Part shown: positions 14,535-28,400 of the stretch, piece after piece
Numbering within the stretch: the stretch's first letter is position 1
Layout: each line of letters begins with the position of its first letter
Assembly: GCF_029784155.1 (NCBI RefSeq)
Contig: NC_073691.1
Span: forward strand, 21,480,006 to 21,544,005
DNA length: 64,000 nt
Reading direction: 5' to 3'
DNA from: Uranotaenia lowii
Lineage: Eukaryota > Arthropoda > Insecta > Diptera > Culicidae
Notes under the pieces: generated by a model
Told to the model about the DNA's origin: nothing
What the model saw: the letters and a program-made list of their open reading frames with translations, nothing else
Databases searched by the model: none
Position numbers and translations under genes: made by a program

Positions 14535-16950
14535 GAAATGCGATTTCTGGCCTCTAGAAGCCGTTTTTCGGGATTCTGAGCTTAATTTGGGATCACAACT
14601 TTAAAATGCGATTTCTGGCCTTTAGAAGCGTTTTTTCGGGATTCTGAGCTTAATTTGGGATCACAACTTTAAAATGCGATTTCCGGCCTTTAGAAGCGTT
14701 TTTTCGGGATTCTGAGCTTAATTTGGGATCACAACTTTAAAATGCGATTTCCGGCCTTTAGAAGCGTTTTTTCGGGATTCTGAGCTTAATTTGGGATCAC
14801 AACTTTAAAATGCGATTTCTGGCCTTTAGAAGCCGTTTTTCGGGATTCTGAGCTTAATTTGGGATCACAACTTTAAAATGCGATTTCCGGCCTTTAGAAG
14901 CGTTTTTTCGGGATTCTGAGCTTAATTTGGGATCACAACTTTAAAATGCGATTTCCGGCCTTTAGAAGCGTTTTTTCGAGATTCTGAGCTCAATTTGGGA
15001 TCACAACTTTAAAATGAGATTTCCGGCCTTTAGAAGCGTTTTTTCGGGATTCTGAGCTTAATTTGGGATCACAACTTTAAAATGCGATTTCTGGCCTTTA
15101 GACGCGTTTTTTCGAGATTCTGAGCTTAATTTGGGATCACAACTTTAAAATGAGATTTCCGGTCTTTAGAAGCTTTTTTTCGGGATTCTGAGCTTAATTT
15201 GGGATCACAACTTTAAAATGCGATTTCTGGCCTTTAGAAGCCGTTTTTCGGGATTCTGAGCTTAATTTGGGATCACAACTTTGAAATGCGATTTCTGGCC
15301 TCTAGAAGCCGTTTTTCGGGATTCTGAGCTCAATTTGGGATCACAACTTTAAAATGCGATTTCTGGCCTTTAGAAGCCGTTTTTCGGGATTCTGAGCTTA
15401 ATTTGGGATCACAACTTTAAAATGCGATTTCCGGCTTTTAGAAGCGTTTTTTCGGGATTCTGAGCTTAATTTGGGATCACAACTTTGAAATGCGATTTCT
15501 GGCCTCTAGAAGCCGTTTTTCGGGATTCTGAGCTCAATTTGGGATCACAACTTTAAAATGCGATTTCCGGCCTTTAGAAGCGTTTTTTCGAGATTCTGAG
15601 CTCAATTTGGGATCACAACTGTAAAATGCGATTTCCGGCCTTTAGAAGCGTTTTTTCGGGATTCTGAGCTTAATTTGGGATCACAACTTTAAAATGCGAT
15701 TTCCGGCCTTTAGAAGCGTTTTTTCGGGATTCTGAGCTTAATTTGGGATCACAACTTTAAAATGCGATTTCTGGCCTTTAGACGCGTTTTTTCGGGATTC
15801 TGAGCTTAATTTGGGATCACAACTTTAAAATGAGATTTCCGGTCTTTAGAAGCTTTTTTTCGGGATTCTGAGCTTAATTTGGGATCACAACTTTAAAATG
15901 CGATTTCTGGCCTTTAGAAGCCGTTTTTCGGGATTCTGAGCTTAATTTGGGATCACAACTTTAAAATGCGATTTCTGGCCTTTAGAAGCCGTTTTTCGGG
16001 ATTCTGAGCTTAATTTGGGATCACAACTTTAAAATGCGATTTCCGGCCTTTAGAAGCGTTTTTTCGAGATTCTGAGCTCAATTTGGGATCACAACTTTAA
16101 AATGCGATTTCCGGCCTTTAGAAGCGTTTTTTCGGGATTCTGAGCTTAATTTGGGATCACAACTTTAAAATGCGATTTCCGGCCTTTAGAAGCGTTTTTT
16201 CGGGATTCTGAGCTTAATTTGGGATCACAACTTTAAAATGCGATTTCTGGCCTTTAGAAGCCGTTTTTCGGGATTCTGAGCTCAATTTGGGATCACAACT
16301 TTAAAATGCGATTTCCGGCCTTTAGAAGCGTTTTTTCGGGATTCTGAGCCTAATTTGGGATCACAACTTTAAAATGCGATTTCCGGCCTTTAGAAGCGTT
16401 TTTTCGAGATTCTGAGCTCAATTTGGGATCACAACTTTAAAATGCGATTTCCGGCCTTTAGAAGCGGGTTTTCGGGATTCTGAGCTTAATTTGGGATCAC
16501 AACTTTAAAATGCGATTTCTGGCCTTTAGAAGCCGTTTTTCGGGATTCTGAGCTTAATTTGGGATCACAACTTTAAAATGCGATTTCTGGCCTTTAGAAG
16601 CCGTTTTTCGGGATTCTGAGCTTAATTTGGGATCACAACTTTAAAATGCGATTTCTGGCCTTTAGAAGCCGTTTTTCGGGATTCTGAGCTTAATTTGGGA
16701 TCACAACTTTAAAATGCGATTTCTGGCCTTTAGAAGCCGTTTTTCGGGATTCTGAGCTTAATTTGGGATCACAACTTTAAAATGCGATTTCCGGCCTTTA
16801 GAAGCGTTTTTTCGAGATTCTGAGCTCAATTTGGGATCACAACTTTAAAATGCGATTTCCGACCTTTAGAAGCGTTTTTTCGGGATTCTGAGCTTAATTT
16901 GGGATCACAACTTTAAAATGCGATTTCTGGCCTTTGGAAGCCGTTTTTCG
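14535..16950. repeat. Long satellite block, truncated copy 3 of 3
   Basis: The third occurrence of the marker monomer starts this copy. It carries the CAACTGTAAAA variant at 15,621 (5,644 bp, or 83 monomers, after the copy 2 one) and the GACGCG plus TGAGATTTCCGGTC pair at about 15,780-15,860. The second monomer, near 14,610-14,680, combines p63 T of one class with the GCGTTTTTTCGGG motif of another, so it looks recombinant. Correspondence with copy 2 persists to the CCGACC variant near 16,860 (+5,236 relative to 11,624), again with six monomers lost. It breaks down where the 25-bp partial duplications start at 16,979. Confidence 0.72.
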
Positions 16951-16978
16951 GGATTCTGAGCTTTATTTGGGATCACAA

Positions 16979-17665
16979 TTCTGAGCTTAATTTGGGATCA
17001 CAACTTTAAAATGCGATTTCTGGCCTTTAGAAGCCGTTTTTCGGGATTCTGAGCTTAATTTGGGATCACAACTTTAAAATGCGATTTCCGGCCTTTAGAA
17101 GCGTTTTTTCGAGATTCTGAGCTCAATTTGGGATCACAACTTTAAAATGCGATTTCCGGCCTTTAGAAGCGTTTTTTCGAGATTCTGAGCTCAATTTGGG
17201 ATCACAACTTTAAAATGCGATTTCCGACCTTTAGAAGCGTTTTTTCGGGATTCTGAGCTTAATTTGGGATCACAACTTTAAAATGCGATTTCTGGCCTTT
17301 GGAAGCCGTTTTTCGGGATTCTGAGCTTAATTTGGGATCACAATTCTGAGCTTAATTTGGGATCACAACTTTAAAATGCGATTTCTGGCCTTTAGAAGCC
17401 GTTTTTCGGGATTCTGAGCTTAATTTGGGATCACAACTTTAAAATGCGATTTCCGGCCTTTAGAAGCGTTTTTTCGAGATTCTGAGCTCAATTTGGGATC
17501 ACAACTTTAAAATGCGATTTCCGACCTTTAGAAGCGTTTTTTCGGGATTCTGAGCTTAATTTGGGATCACAACTTTAAAATGCGATTTCTGGCCTTTGGA
17601 AGCCGTTTTTCGGGATTCTGAGCTTAATTTGGGATCACAATTCTGAGCTTAATTTGGGATCACAA
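16979..17665. repeat. 25-bp partial-monomer duplications, first cluster (3)
   Basis: At 16,979, 17,344 and 17,641 the p21-p45 part of the monomer (from TTCTGAGC to GATCACAA) is directly duplicated, giving a 93-bp unit. Spacings of 365 and 297 bp equal five and four monomers plus 25. The copies just upstream of each insert carry CCTTTGG (p3 A>G). The first has a private change (CTTTATTT, about 16,961-16,968). These are the leftmost examples in the window, and the next is 20 kb away. Confidence 0.95.
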
Positions 17666-19304
17666 CTTTAAAATGCGATTTCTGGCCTTTAGAAGCCGTT
17701 TTTTGGGATTCTGAGCTTAATTTGGGATCACAACTTTAAAATGCGATTTCTGGCCTTTAGAAGCCGTTTTTCGGGATTCTGAGCTTAATTTGGGATCACA
17801 ACTTTAAAATGCGATTTCCGGCCTTTAGAAGCGTTTTTTCGAGATTCTGAGCTCAATTTGGGATCACAACTTTAAAATGCGATTTCCGACCTTTAGAAGC
17901 GTTTTTTCGGGATTCTGAGCTTAATTTGGGATCACAACTTTAAAATGCGATTTCTGGCCTTTAGAAGCCGTTTTTCGGGATTCTGAGCTTAATTTGGGAT
18001 CACAACTTTAAAATGCGATTTCTGGCCTTTAGAAGCCGTTTTTCGGGATTCTGAGCTTAATTTGGGATCACAACTTTAAAATGCGATTTCCGGCCTTTAG
18101 AAGCGTTTTTTCGGGATTCTGAGCTCAATTTGGGATCACAACTTTAAAATGCGATTTCCGGCCTTTAGAAGCGTTTTTTCGGGATTCTGAGCTTAATTTG
18201 GGATCACAACTTTAAAATGCGATTTCTGGCCTTTAGAAGCCGTTTTTCGGAATTCTGAGCTTAATTTGGGATCACAACTTTAAAATGCGATTTCCGGCCT
18301 TTAGAAGCGTTTTTTCGGGATTCTGAGCTTAATTTGGGATCACAACTTTAAAATGCGATTTCCGGCCTTTAGAAGCGTTTTTTCGGGATTCTGAGCTCAA
18401 TTTGGGATCACAACTTTAAAATGCGATTTCCGGCCTTTAGAAGCGTTTTTTCGGGATTCTGAGCTTAATTTGGGATCACAACTTTAAAATGCGATTTCTG
18501 GCCTTTAGAAGCCGTTTTTCGGGATTCTGAGCTTAATTTGGGATCACAACTTTAAAATGCGATTTCTGGCCTTTAGAAGCGTTTTTTCGAGATTCTGAGC
18601 TCAATTTGGGATCACAACTTTAAAATGCGATTTCCGGCCTTTAGAAGCGTTTTTTCGGGATTCTGAGCTTAATTTGGGATCACAACTTTAAAATGCGATT
18701 TCCGGCCTTTAGAAGCGTTTTTTCGAGATTCTGAGCTCAATTTGGGATCACAACTTTAAAATGCGATTTCCGGCCTTTAGAAGCGTTTTTTCGGGATTCT
18801 GAGCTTAATTTGGGATCACAACTTTAAAATGCGATTTCTGGCCTTTAGAAGCCGTTTTTCGGGATTCTGAGCTTAATTTGGGATCACAACTTTAAAATGC
18901 GATTTCTGGCCTTTAGAAGCCGTTTTTCGGGATTCTGAGCTTAATTTGGGATCACAACTTTAAAATGCGATTTCTGGCCTTTAGAAGCCGTTTTTCGGGA
19001 TTCTGAGCTTAATTTGGGATCACAACTTTAAAATGCGATTTCTGGCCTTTAGAAGCGTTTTTTCGAGATTCTGAGCTTAATTTGGGATCACAAGTTTAAA
19101 ATGCGATTTCTGGCCTTTAGAAGCCGTTTTTCGGGATTCTGAGCTTAATTTGGGATCACAACTTTAAAATGCGAGTTCTGGCCTTTAGAAGCCGTTTTTC
19201 GGGATTCTGAGCTTAATTTGGGATCACAACTTTAAAATGCGATTTCTGGCCTTTAGAAACCGTTTTTGGGGATTCTGAGCTTAATTTGGGATCACAACTT
19301 TAAA

Positions 19305-19325
19305 ATGCGATTTTGGCCTTTAGAA
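19305..19325. other. Monomer with 1-bp deletion
   Basis: The normal GATTTCTGGCC reads GATTTTGGCC here, one base short. This is one of the few length changes in the array. It sits one monomer after the first GAAACCGTTTTTGGGG variant (19,257). Confidence 0.85.
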
Positions 19326-20283
19326 GCCGTTTTTCGGGATTCTGAGCTTAATTTGGGATCACAACTTTAAAATGCGATTTCCGGCCTTTAGAAGCGTTTT
19401 TTCGAGATTCTGAGCTCAATTTGGGATCACAACTTTAAAATGCGATTTCCGGCCTTTAGAAGCGTTTTTTCGGGATTCTGAGCTTAATTTGGGATCACAA
19501 CTTTAAAATGCGATTTCCGGCCTTTAGAAGCGTTTTTTCGGGATTCTGAGCTTAATTTGGGATCACAACTTTAAAATGCGATTTCTGGCCTTTAGAAGCC
19601 GTTTTTCGGGATTCTGAGCTTAATTTGGGATCACAACTTTAAAATGCGATTTCCGGCCTTTAGAAGCGTTTTTTCGGGATTCTGAGCTTAATTTGGGATC
19701 ACAACTTTAAAATGCGATTTCCGGCCTTTAGAAGCGTTTTTTCGGGATTCTGAGCTTAATTTGGGATCACAACTTTAAAATGCGATTTCCGGCCTTTAGA
19801 AGCGTTTTTTCGGGATTCTGAGCTTAATTTGGGATCACAACTTTAAAATGCGATTTCCGGCCTTTAGAAGCGTTTTTTCGGGATTCTGAGCTTAATTTGG
19901 GATCACAACTTTAAAATGCGATTTCTGGCCTTTAGAAGCCGTTTTTCGGGATTCTGAGCTTAATTTGGGATCACAACTTTAAAATGCGATTTCCGGCCTT
20001 TAGAAGCGTTTTTTCGAGATTCTGAGCTCAATTTGGGATCACAATTTTAAAATGCGATTTCCGGCCTTTAGAAGCGTTTTTTCGGGATTCTGAGCTTAAT
20101 TTGGGATCACAACTTTAAAATGCGATTTCCGGCCTTTAGAAGCGTTTTTTCGGGATTCTGAGCTTAATTTGGGATCACAACTTTAAAATGCGAGTTCTGG
20201 CCTTTAGAAGCCGTTTTTCGGGATTCTGAGCTTAATTTGGGATCACAACTTTAAAATGCGATTTCTGGCCTTTAGAAGCCGTT

Positions 20284-23200
20284 TTTCGGGATTCTGAGCT
20301 TAATTTGGGATCACAACTTTAAAATGCGATTTCTGGCCTTTAGAAGCCGTTTTTCGGGATTCTGAGCTTAATTTGGGATCACAACTTTAAAATGCGATTT
20401 CTGGCCTTTAGAAGCGTTTTTTCGGGATTCTGAGCTTAATTTGGGATCACAACTTTAAAATGCGATTTCCGGCCTTTAGAAGCGTTTTTTCGGGATTCTG
20501 AGCTTAATTTGGGATCACAAGTTTAAAATGCGATTTCTGGCCTTTAGAAGCCGTTTTTCGGGATTCTGAGCTTAATTTGGGATCACAACTTTAAAATGCG
20601 ATTTCTGGCCTTTAGAAACCGTTTTTGGGGATTCTGAGCTTAATTTGGGATCACAACTTTAAAATGCGATTTCTGGCCTTTAGAAGCCGTTTTTCGGGAT
20701 TCTGAGCTTAATTTGGGATCACAACTTTAAAATGCGATTTCTGGCCTTCAGAAGCGTTTTTTCGAGATTCTGAGCTTAATTTGGGATCACAAGTTTAAAA
20801 TGCGATTTCTGGCCTTTAGAAGCCGTTTTTCGGGATTCTGAGCTTAATTTGGGATCACAACTTTAAAATGCGATTTCTGGCCTTCAGAAGCGTTTTTTCG
20901 AGATTCTGAGCTTAATTTGGGATCACAAGTTTAAAATGCGATTTCTGGCCTTTAGAAGCCGTTTTTCGGGATTCTGAGCTTAATTTGGGATCACAACTTT
21001 AAAATGCGATTTCTGGCCTTTAGAAGCCGTTTTTCGGGATTCTGAGCTTAATTTGGGATCACAACTTTAAAATGCGATTTCTGGCCTTCAGAAGCGTTTT
21101 TTCGAGATTCTGAGCTTAATTTGGGATCACAAGTTTAAAATGCGATTTCTGGCCTTTAGAAGCCGTTTTTCGGGATTCTGAGCTTAATTTGGGATCACAA
21201 CTTTAAAATGCGATTTCTGGCCTTCAGAAGCGTTTTTTCGAGATTCTGAGCTTAATTTGGGATCACAACTTTAAAATGCGATTTCTGGCCTTTAGAAGCC
21301 GTTTTTCGGGATTCTGAGCTTAATTTGGGATCACAACTTTGAAATGCGATTTCTGGCCTCTAGAAGCCGTTTTTCGGGATTCTGAGCTTAATTTGGGATC
21401 ACAACTTTAAAATGCGATTTCTGGCCTTTAGAAGCCGTTTTTCGGGATTCTGAGCTTAATTTGGGATCACAACTTTAAAATGCGAGTTCTGGCCTTTAGA
21501 AGCCGTTTTTCGGGATTCTGAGCTTAATTTGGGATCACAAGTTTAAAATGCGATTTCTGGCCTTTAGAAGCCGTTTTTCGGGATTCTGAGCTTAATATGG
21601 GATCACAACTTTGAAATGCGATTTCTGGCCTCTAGAAGCCGTTTTTCGGGATTCTGAGCTTAATTTGGGATCACAACTTTAAAATGCGATTTCTGGCCTT
21701 TAGAAGCCGTTTTTCGGGATTCTGAGCTTAATTTGGGATCACAACTTTAAAATGCGATTTCTGGCCTTTAGAAGCCGTTTTTCGGGATTCTGAGCTTAAT
21801 TTGGGATCACAACTTTAAAATGCGATTTCCGGCCTTTAGAAGCGTTTTTTCGGGATTCTGAGCTTAATTTGGGATCACAACTTTAAAATGCGATTTCCGG
21901 CCTTTAGAAGCGTTTTTTCGGGATTCTGAGCTTAATTTGGGATCACAACTTTAAAATGCGATTTCCGGCCTTTAGAAGCGTTTTTTCGGGATTCTGAGCT
22001 TAATTTGGGATCACAACTTTAAAATGCGATTTCTGGCCTTTAGAAGCCGTTTTTCGGGATTCTGAGCTTAATTTGGGATCACAACTTTAAAATGCGATTT
22101 CCGGCCTTTAGAAGCGTTTTTTCGGGATTCTGAGCTTAATTTGGGATCACAACTTTAAAATGCGATTTCCGGCCTTTAGAAGCGTTTTTTCGAGATTCTG
22201 AGCTCAATTTGGGATCACAACTTTAAAATGCGGTTTCCGGCCTTTAGAAGCGTTTTTTCGGGATTCTGAGCTTAATTTGGGATCACAACTTTAAAATGCG
22301 ATTTCTGGCCTTTAGAAGCCGTTTTTCGGGATTCTGAGCTTAATTTGGGATCACAACTTTAAAATGCGATTTCTGGCCTTTAGACGCGTTTTTTCGGGAT
22401 TCTGAGCTTAATTTGGGATCACAACTTTAAAATGAGATTTCCGGTCTTTAGAAGCTTTTTTTCGGGATTCTGAGCTTAATTTGGGATCACAACTTTAAAA
22501 TGCGATTTCTGGCCTTTAGAAGCCGTTTTTCGGGATTCTGAGCTTAATTTGGGATCACAACTTTAAAATGCGATTTCTGGCCTTTAGAAGCCGTTTTTCG
22601 GGATTCTGAGCTTAATATGGGATCACAACTTTGAAATGCGATTTCTGGCCTCTAGAAGCCGTTTTTCGGGATTCTGAGCTTAATTTGGGATCACAACTTT
22701 AAAATGCGAGTTCTGGCCTTTAGAAGCCGTTTTTCGGGATTCTGAGCTTAATTTGGGATCACAACTTTGAAATGCGATTTCTGGCCTCTAGAAGCCGTTT
22801 TTCGGGATTCTGAGCTTAATTTGGGATCACAACTTTAAAATGCGATTTCTGGCCTTTAGAAGCCGTTTTTCGGGATTCTGAGCTTAATTTGGGATCACAA
22901 CTTTAAAATGCGAGTTCTGGCCTTTAGAAGCCGTTTTTCGGGATTCTGAGCTTAATTTGGGATCACAAGTTTAAAATGCGATTTCTGGCCTTTAGAAGCC
23001 GTTTTTCGGGATTCTGAGCTTAATATGGGATCACAACTTTGAAATGCGATTTCTGGCCTCTAGAAGCCGTTTTTCGGGATTCTGAGCTTAATTTGGGATC
23101 ACAACTTTAAAATGCGATTTCTGGCCTTTAGAAGCCGTTTTTCGGGATTCTGAGCTTAATTTGGGATCACAACTTTAAAATGCGATTTCTGGCCTTTAGA

Positions 23201-25452
23201 AGCCGTTTTTCGGGATTCTGAGCTTAATTTGGGATCACAACTTTAAAATGCGATTTCCGGCCTTTAGAAGCGTTTTTTCGGGATTCTGAGCTTAATTTGG
23301 GATCACAACTTTAAAATGAGATTTCTGGCCTCTAGAAGCCGTTTTTCGTGATTCTGAGCTTAATTTGGGATCACAACTTTAAAATGCGATTTCTGGCCTT
23401 TAGAAGCCGTTTTTCGGGATTCTGAGCTTAATTTGGGATCACAACTTTAAAATGCGATTTCCGGCCTTTAGAAGCGTTTTTTCGAGATTCTGAGCTCAAT
23501 TTGGGATCACAACTTTAAAATGCGATTTCCGGCCTTTAGAAGCGTTTTTTTCGGGATTCTGAGCTTAATTTGGGATCACAACTTTAAAATGCGATTTCCG
23601 GCCTTTAGAAGCGTTTTTTCGGGATTCTGAGCTTAATTTGGGATCACAACTTTAAAATGAGATTTCCGGTCTTTAGAAGCTTTTTTTCGGGATTCTGAGC
23701 TTAATTTGGGATCACAACTTTAAAATGCGATTTCCGGCCTTTAGAAGCGTTTTTTCGAGATTCTGAGCTCAATTTGGGATCACAACTTTAAAATGCGATT
23801 TCCGGCCTTTAGAAGCGTTTTTTCGAGATTCTGAGCTCAATTTGGGATCACAACTTTAAAATGCGATTTCTGGCCTTTAGAAGCCGTTTTTCGGGATTCT
23901 GAGCTTAATTTGGGATCACAACTTTAAAATGCGATTTCTGGCCTTTAGAAGCCGTTTTTCGGGATTCTGAGCTTAATTTGGGATCACAACTTTAAAATGC
24001 GATTTCCGGCCTTTAGAAGCGTTTTTTCGAGATTCTGAGCTCAATTTGGGATCACAACTTTAAAATGCGATTTCCGGCCTTTAGAAGCGTTTTTTCGGGA
24101 TTCTGAGCTTAATTTGGGATCACAACTTTAAAATGCGATTTCCGGCCTTTAGAAGCGTTTTTTCGGGATTCTGAGCTTAATTTGGGATCACAACTTTAAA
24201 ATGCGATTTCTGGCCTTTAGAAGCCGTTTTTCGGGATTCTGAGCTTAATTTGGGATCACAACTTTAAAATGCAATTTCTGGCCTTTAGAAGCCGTTTTTC
24301 GGGATTCTGAGCTTAATTTGGGATCACAACTTTAAAATGCGATTTCTGGCCTCTAGAAGCGTTTTTTCGAGATTCTGAGCTTAATTTGGGATCACAAGTT
24401 TAAAATGCGATTTCTGGCCTTTAGAAGCCGTTTTTCGGGATTCTGAGCTTAATTTGGGATCACAACTTTAAAATGCGATTTACGGCCTTTAGAAGCGTTT
24501 TTTCGAGATTCTGAGCTCAATTTGGGATCACAACTTTAAAATGCGATTTCCGGCCTTTAGAAGCGTTTTTTCGGGATTCTGAGCTTAATTTGGGATCACA
24601 ACTTTAGAATGCGATTTCCGGCCTTTAGAAGCGTTTTTTCGGGATTCTGAGCTTAATTTGGGATCACAACTTTAAAATGCGATTTCTGGCCTTTAGAAGC
24701 CGTTTTTCGGGATTCTGAGCTTAATTTGGGATCACAACTTTAAAATGCGATTTCTGGCCTTTAGAAGCGTTTTTTCGAGATTCTGAGCTTAATTTGGGAT
24801 CACAAGTTTAAAATGCGATTTCTGGCCTTTAGAAGCCGTTTTTCGGGATTCTGAGCTTAATTTGGGATCACAACTTTAAAATGCGAGTTCTGGCCTTTAG
24901 AAGCCGTTTTTCGGGATTCTGAGCTTAATTTGGGATCACAACTTTAAAATGCGATTTCTGGCCTTTAGAAGCGTTTTTTCGAGATTCTGAGCTTAATTTG
25001 GGATCACAAGTTTAAAATGCGATTTCTGGCCTTTAGAAGCCGTTTTTCGGGATTCTGAGCTTAATTTGGGATCACAACTTTAAAATGCGATTTCTGGCCT
25101 TTAGAAGCGTTTTTTCGAGATTCTGAGCTTAATTTGGGATCACAACTTTAAAATGCGATTTCTGGCCTTTAGAAGCCGTTTTTCGGGATTCTGAGCTTAA
25201 TTTGGGATCACAACTTTAAAATGCGATTTCTGGCCTTTAGAAGCCGTTTTTCGGGATTCTGAGCTTAATTTGGGATCACAACTTTAAAATGCGATTTCCG
25301 GCCTTTAGAAGCGTTTTTTCGAGATTCTGAGCTCAATTTGGGATCACAACTTTAAAATGCGATTTCCGGCCTTTAGAAGCGTTTTTTCGGGATTCTGAGC
25401 TTAATTTGGGATCACAACTTTAGAATGCGATTTCCGGCCTTTAGAAGCGTTT
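20284..25452. repeat. 5,169-bp satellite megarepeat, copy 1
   Basis: This is the first of two adjacent near-identical blocks of 76 monomers plus one extra T. Every rare landmark I checked recurs exactly 5,169 bp later: GAAACCGTTTTTGGGG at 20,615; TTAATATGG at 21,593, 22,613 and 23,022; CGTGATTC at 23,347; the seven-T run at 23,544; GCAATTTCTGG near 24,271; TTTACGG at 24,482; and TTTAGAATG near 24,605 and 25,421. The left limit is set where the upstream monomers stop matching (GCCG here against GCGT in copy 2). It lies inside a T run, so it is accurate to a few bases. Confidence 0.93.
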
Positions 25453-28400
25453 TTTCGGGATTCTGAGCTTAATTTGGGATCACAACTTTAAAATGCGATT
25501 TCTGGCCTTTAGAAGCCGTTTTTCGGGATTCTGAGCTTAATTTGGGATCACAACTTTAAAATGCGATTTCTGGCCTTTAGAAGCGTTTTTTCGGGATTCT
25601 GAGCTTAATTTGGGATCACAACTTTAAAATGCGATTTCCGGCCTTTAGAAGCGTTTTTTCGGGATTCTGAGCTTAATTTGGGATCACAAGTTTAAAATGC
25701 GATTTCTGGCCTTTAGAAGCCGTTTTTCGGGATTCTGAGCTTAATTTGGGATCACAACTTTAAAATGCGATTTCTGGCCTTTAGAAACCGTTTTTGGGGA
25801 TTCTGAGCTTAATTTGGGATCACAACTTTAAAATGCGATTTCTGGCCTTTAGAAGCCGTTTTTCGGGATTCTGAGCTTAATTTGGGATCACAACTTTAAA
25901 ATGCGATTTCTGGCCTTCAGAAGCGTTTTTTCGAGATTCTGAGCTTAATTTGGGATCACAAGTTTAAAATGCGATTTCTGGCCTTTAGAAGCCGTTTTTC
26001 GGGATTCTGAGCTTAATTTGGGATCACAACTTTAAAATGCGATTTCTGGCCTTCAGAAGCGTTTTTTCGAGATTCTGAGCTTAATTTGGGATCACAAGTT
26101 TAAAATGCGATTTCTGGCCTTTAGAAGCCGTTTTTCGGGATTCTGAGCTTAATTTGGGATCACAACTTTAAAATGCGATTTCTGGCCTTTAGAAGCCGTT
26201 TTTCGGGATTCTGAGCTTAATTTGGGATCACAACTTTAAAATGCGATTTCTGGCCTTCAGAAGCGTTTTTTCGAGATTCTGAGCTTAATTTGGGATCACA
26301 AGTTTAAAATGCGATTTCTGGCCTTTAGAAGCCGTTTTTCGGGATTCTGAGCTTAATTTGGGATCACAACTTTAAAATGCGATTTCTGGCCTTCAGAAGC
26401 GTTTTTTCGAGATTCTGAGCTTAATTTGGGATCACAACTTTAAAATGCGATTTCTGGCCTTTAGAAGCCGTTTTTCGGGATTCTGAGCTTAATTTGGGAT
26501 CACAACTTTGAAATGCGATTTCTGGCCTCTAGAAGCCGTTTTTCGGGATTCTGAGCTTAATTTGGGATCACAACTTTAAAATGCGATTTCTGGCCTTTAG
26601 AAGCCGTTTTTCGGGATTCTGAGCTTAATTTGGGATCACAACTTTAAAATGCGAGTTCTGGCCTTTAGAAGCCGTTTTTCGGGATTCTGAGCTTAATTTG
26701 GGATCACAAGTTTAAAATGCGATTTCTGGCCTTTAGAAGCCGTTTTTCGGGATTCTGAGCTTAATATGGGATCACAACTTTGAAATGCGATTTCTGGCCT
26801 CTAGAAGCCGTTTTTCGGGATTCTGAGCTTAATTTGGGATCACAACTTTAAAATGCGATTTCTGGCCTTTAGAAGCCGTTTTTCGGGATTCTGAGCTTAA
26901 TTTGGGATCACAACTTTAAAATGCGATTTCTGGCCTTTAGAAGCCGTTTTTCGGGATTCTGAGCTTAATTTGGGATCACAACTTTAAAATGCGATTTCCG
27001 GCCTTTAGAAGCGTTTTTTCGGGATTCTGAGCTTAATTTGGGATCACAACTTTAAAATGCGATTTCCGGCCTTTAGAAGCGTTTTTTCGGGATTCTGAGC
27101 TTAATTTGGGATCACAACTTTAAAATGCGATTTCCGGCCTTTAGAAGCGTTTTTTCGGGATTCTGAGCTTAATTTGGGATCACAACTTTAAAATGCGATT
27201 TCTGGCCTTTAGAAGCCGTTTTTCGGGATTCTGAGCTTAATTTGGGATCACAACTTTAAAATGCGATTTCCGGCCTTTAGAAGCGTTTTTTCGGGATTCT
27301 GAGCTTAATTTGGGATCACAACTTTAAAATGCGATTTCCGGCCTTTAGAAGCGTTTTTTCGAGATTCTGAGCTCAATTTGGGATCACAACTTTAAAATGC
27401 GGTTTCCGGCCTTTAGAAGCGTTTTTTCGGGATTCTGAGCTTAATTTGGGATCACAACTTTAAAATGCGATTTCTGGCCTTTAGAAGCCGTTTTTCGGGA
27501 TTCTGAGCTTAATTTGGGATCACAACTTTAAAATGCGATTTCTGGCCTTTAGACGCGTTTTTTCGGGATTCTGAGCTTAATTTGGGATCACAACTTTAAA
27601 ATGAGATTTCCGGTCTTTAGAAGCTTTTTTTCGGGATTCTGAGCTTAATTTGGGATCACAACTTTAAAATGCGATTTCTGGCCTTTAGAAGCCGTTTTTC
27701 GGGATTCTGAGCTTAATTTGGGATCACAACTTTAAAATGCGATTTCTGGCCTTTAGAAGCCGTTTTTCGGGATTCTGAGCTTAATATGGGATCACAACTT
27801 TGAAATGCGATTTCTGGCCTCTAGAAGCCGTTTTTCGGGATTCTGAGCTTAATTTGGGATCACAACTTTAAAATGCGAGTTCTGGCCTTTAGAAGCCGTT
27901 TTTCGGGATTCTGAGCTTAATTTGGGATCACAACTTTGAAATGCGATTTCTGGCCTCTAGAAGCCGTTTTTCGGGATTCTGAGCTTAATTTGGGATCACA
28001 ACTTTAAAATGCGATTTCTGGCCTTTAGAAGCCGTTTTTCGGGATTCTGAGCTTAATTTGGGATCACAACTTTAAAATGCGAGTTCTGGCCTTTAGAAGC
28101 CGTTTTTCGGGATTCTGAGCTTAATTTGGGATCACAAGTTTAAAATGCGATTTCTGGCCTTTAGAAGCCGTTTTTCGGGATTCTGAGCTTAATATGGGAT
28201 CACAACTTTGAAATGCGATTTCTGGCCTCTAGAAGCCGTTTTTCGGGATTCTGAGCTTAATTTGGGATCACAACTTTAAAATGCGATTTCTGGCCTTTAG
28301 AAGCCGTTTTTCGGGATTCTGAGCTTAATTTGGGATCACAACTTTAAAATGCGATTTCTGGCCTTTAGAAGCCGTTTTTCGGGATTCTGAGCTTAATTTG

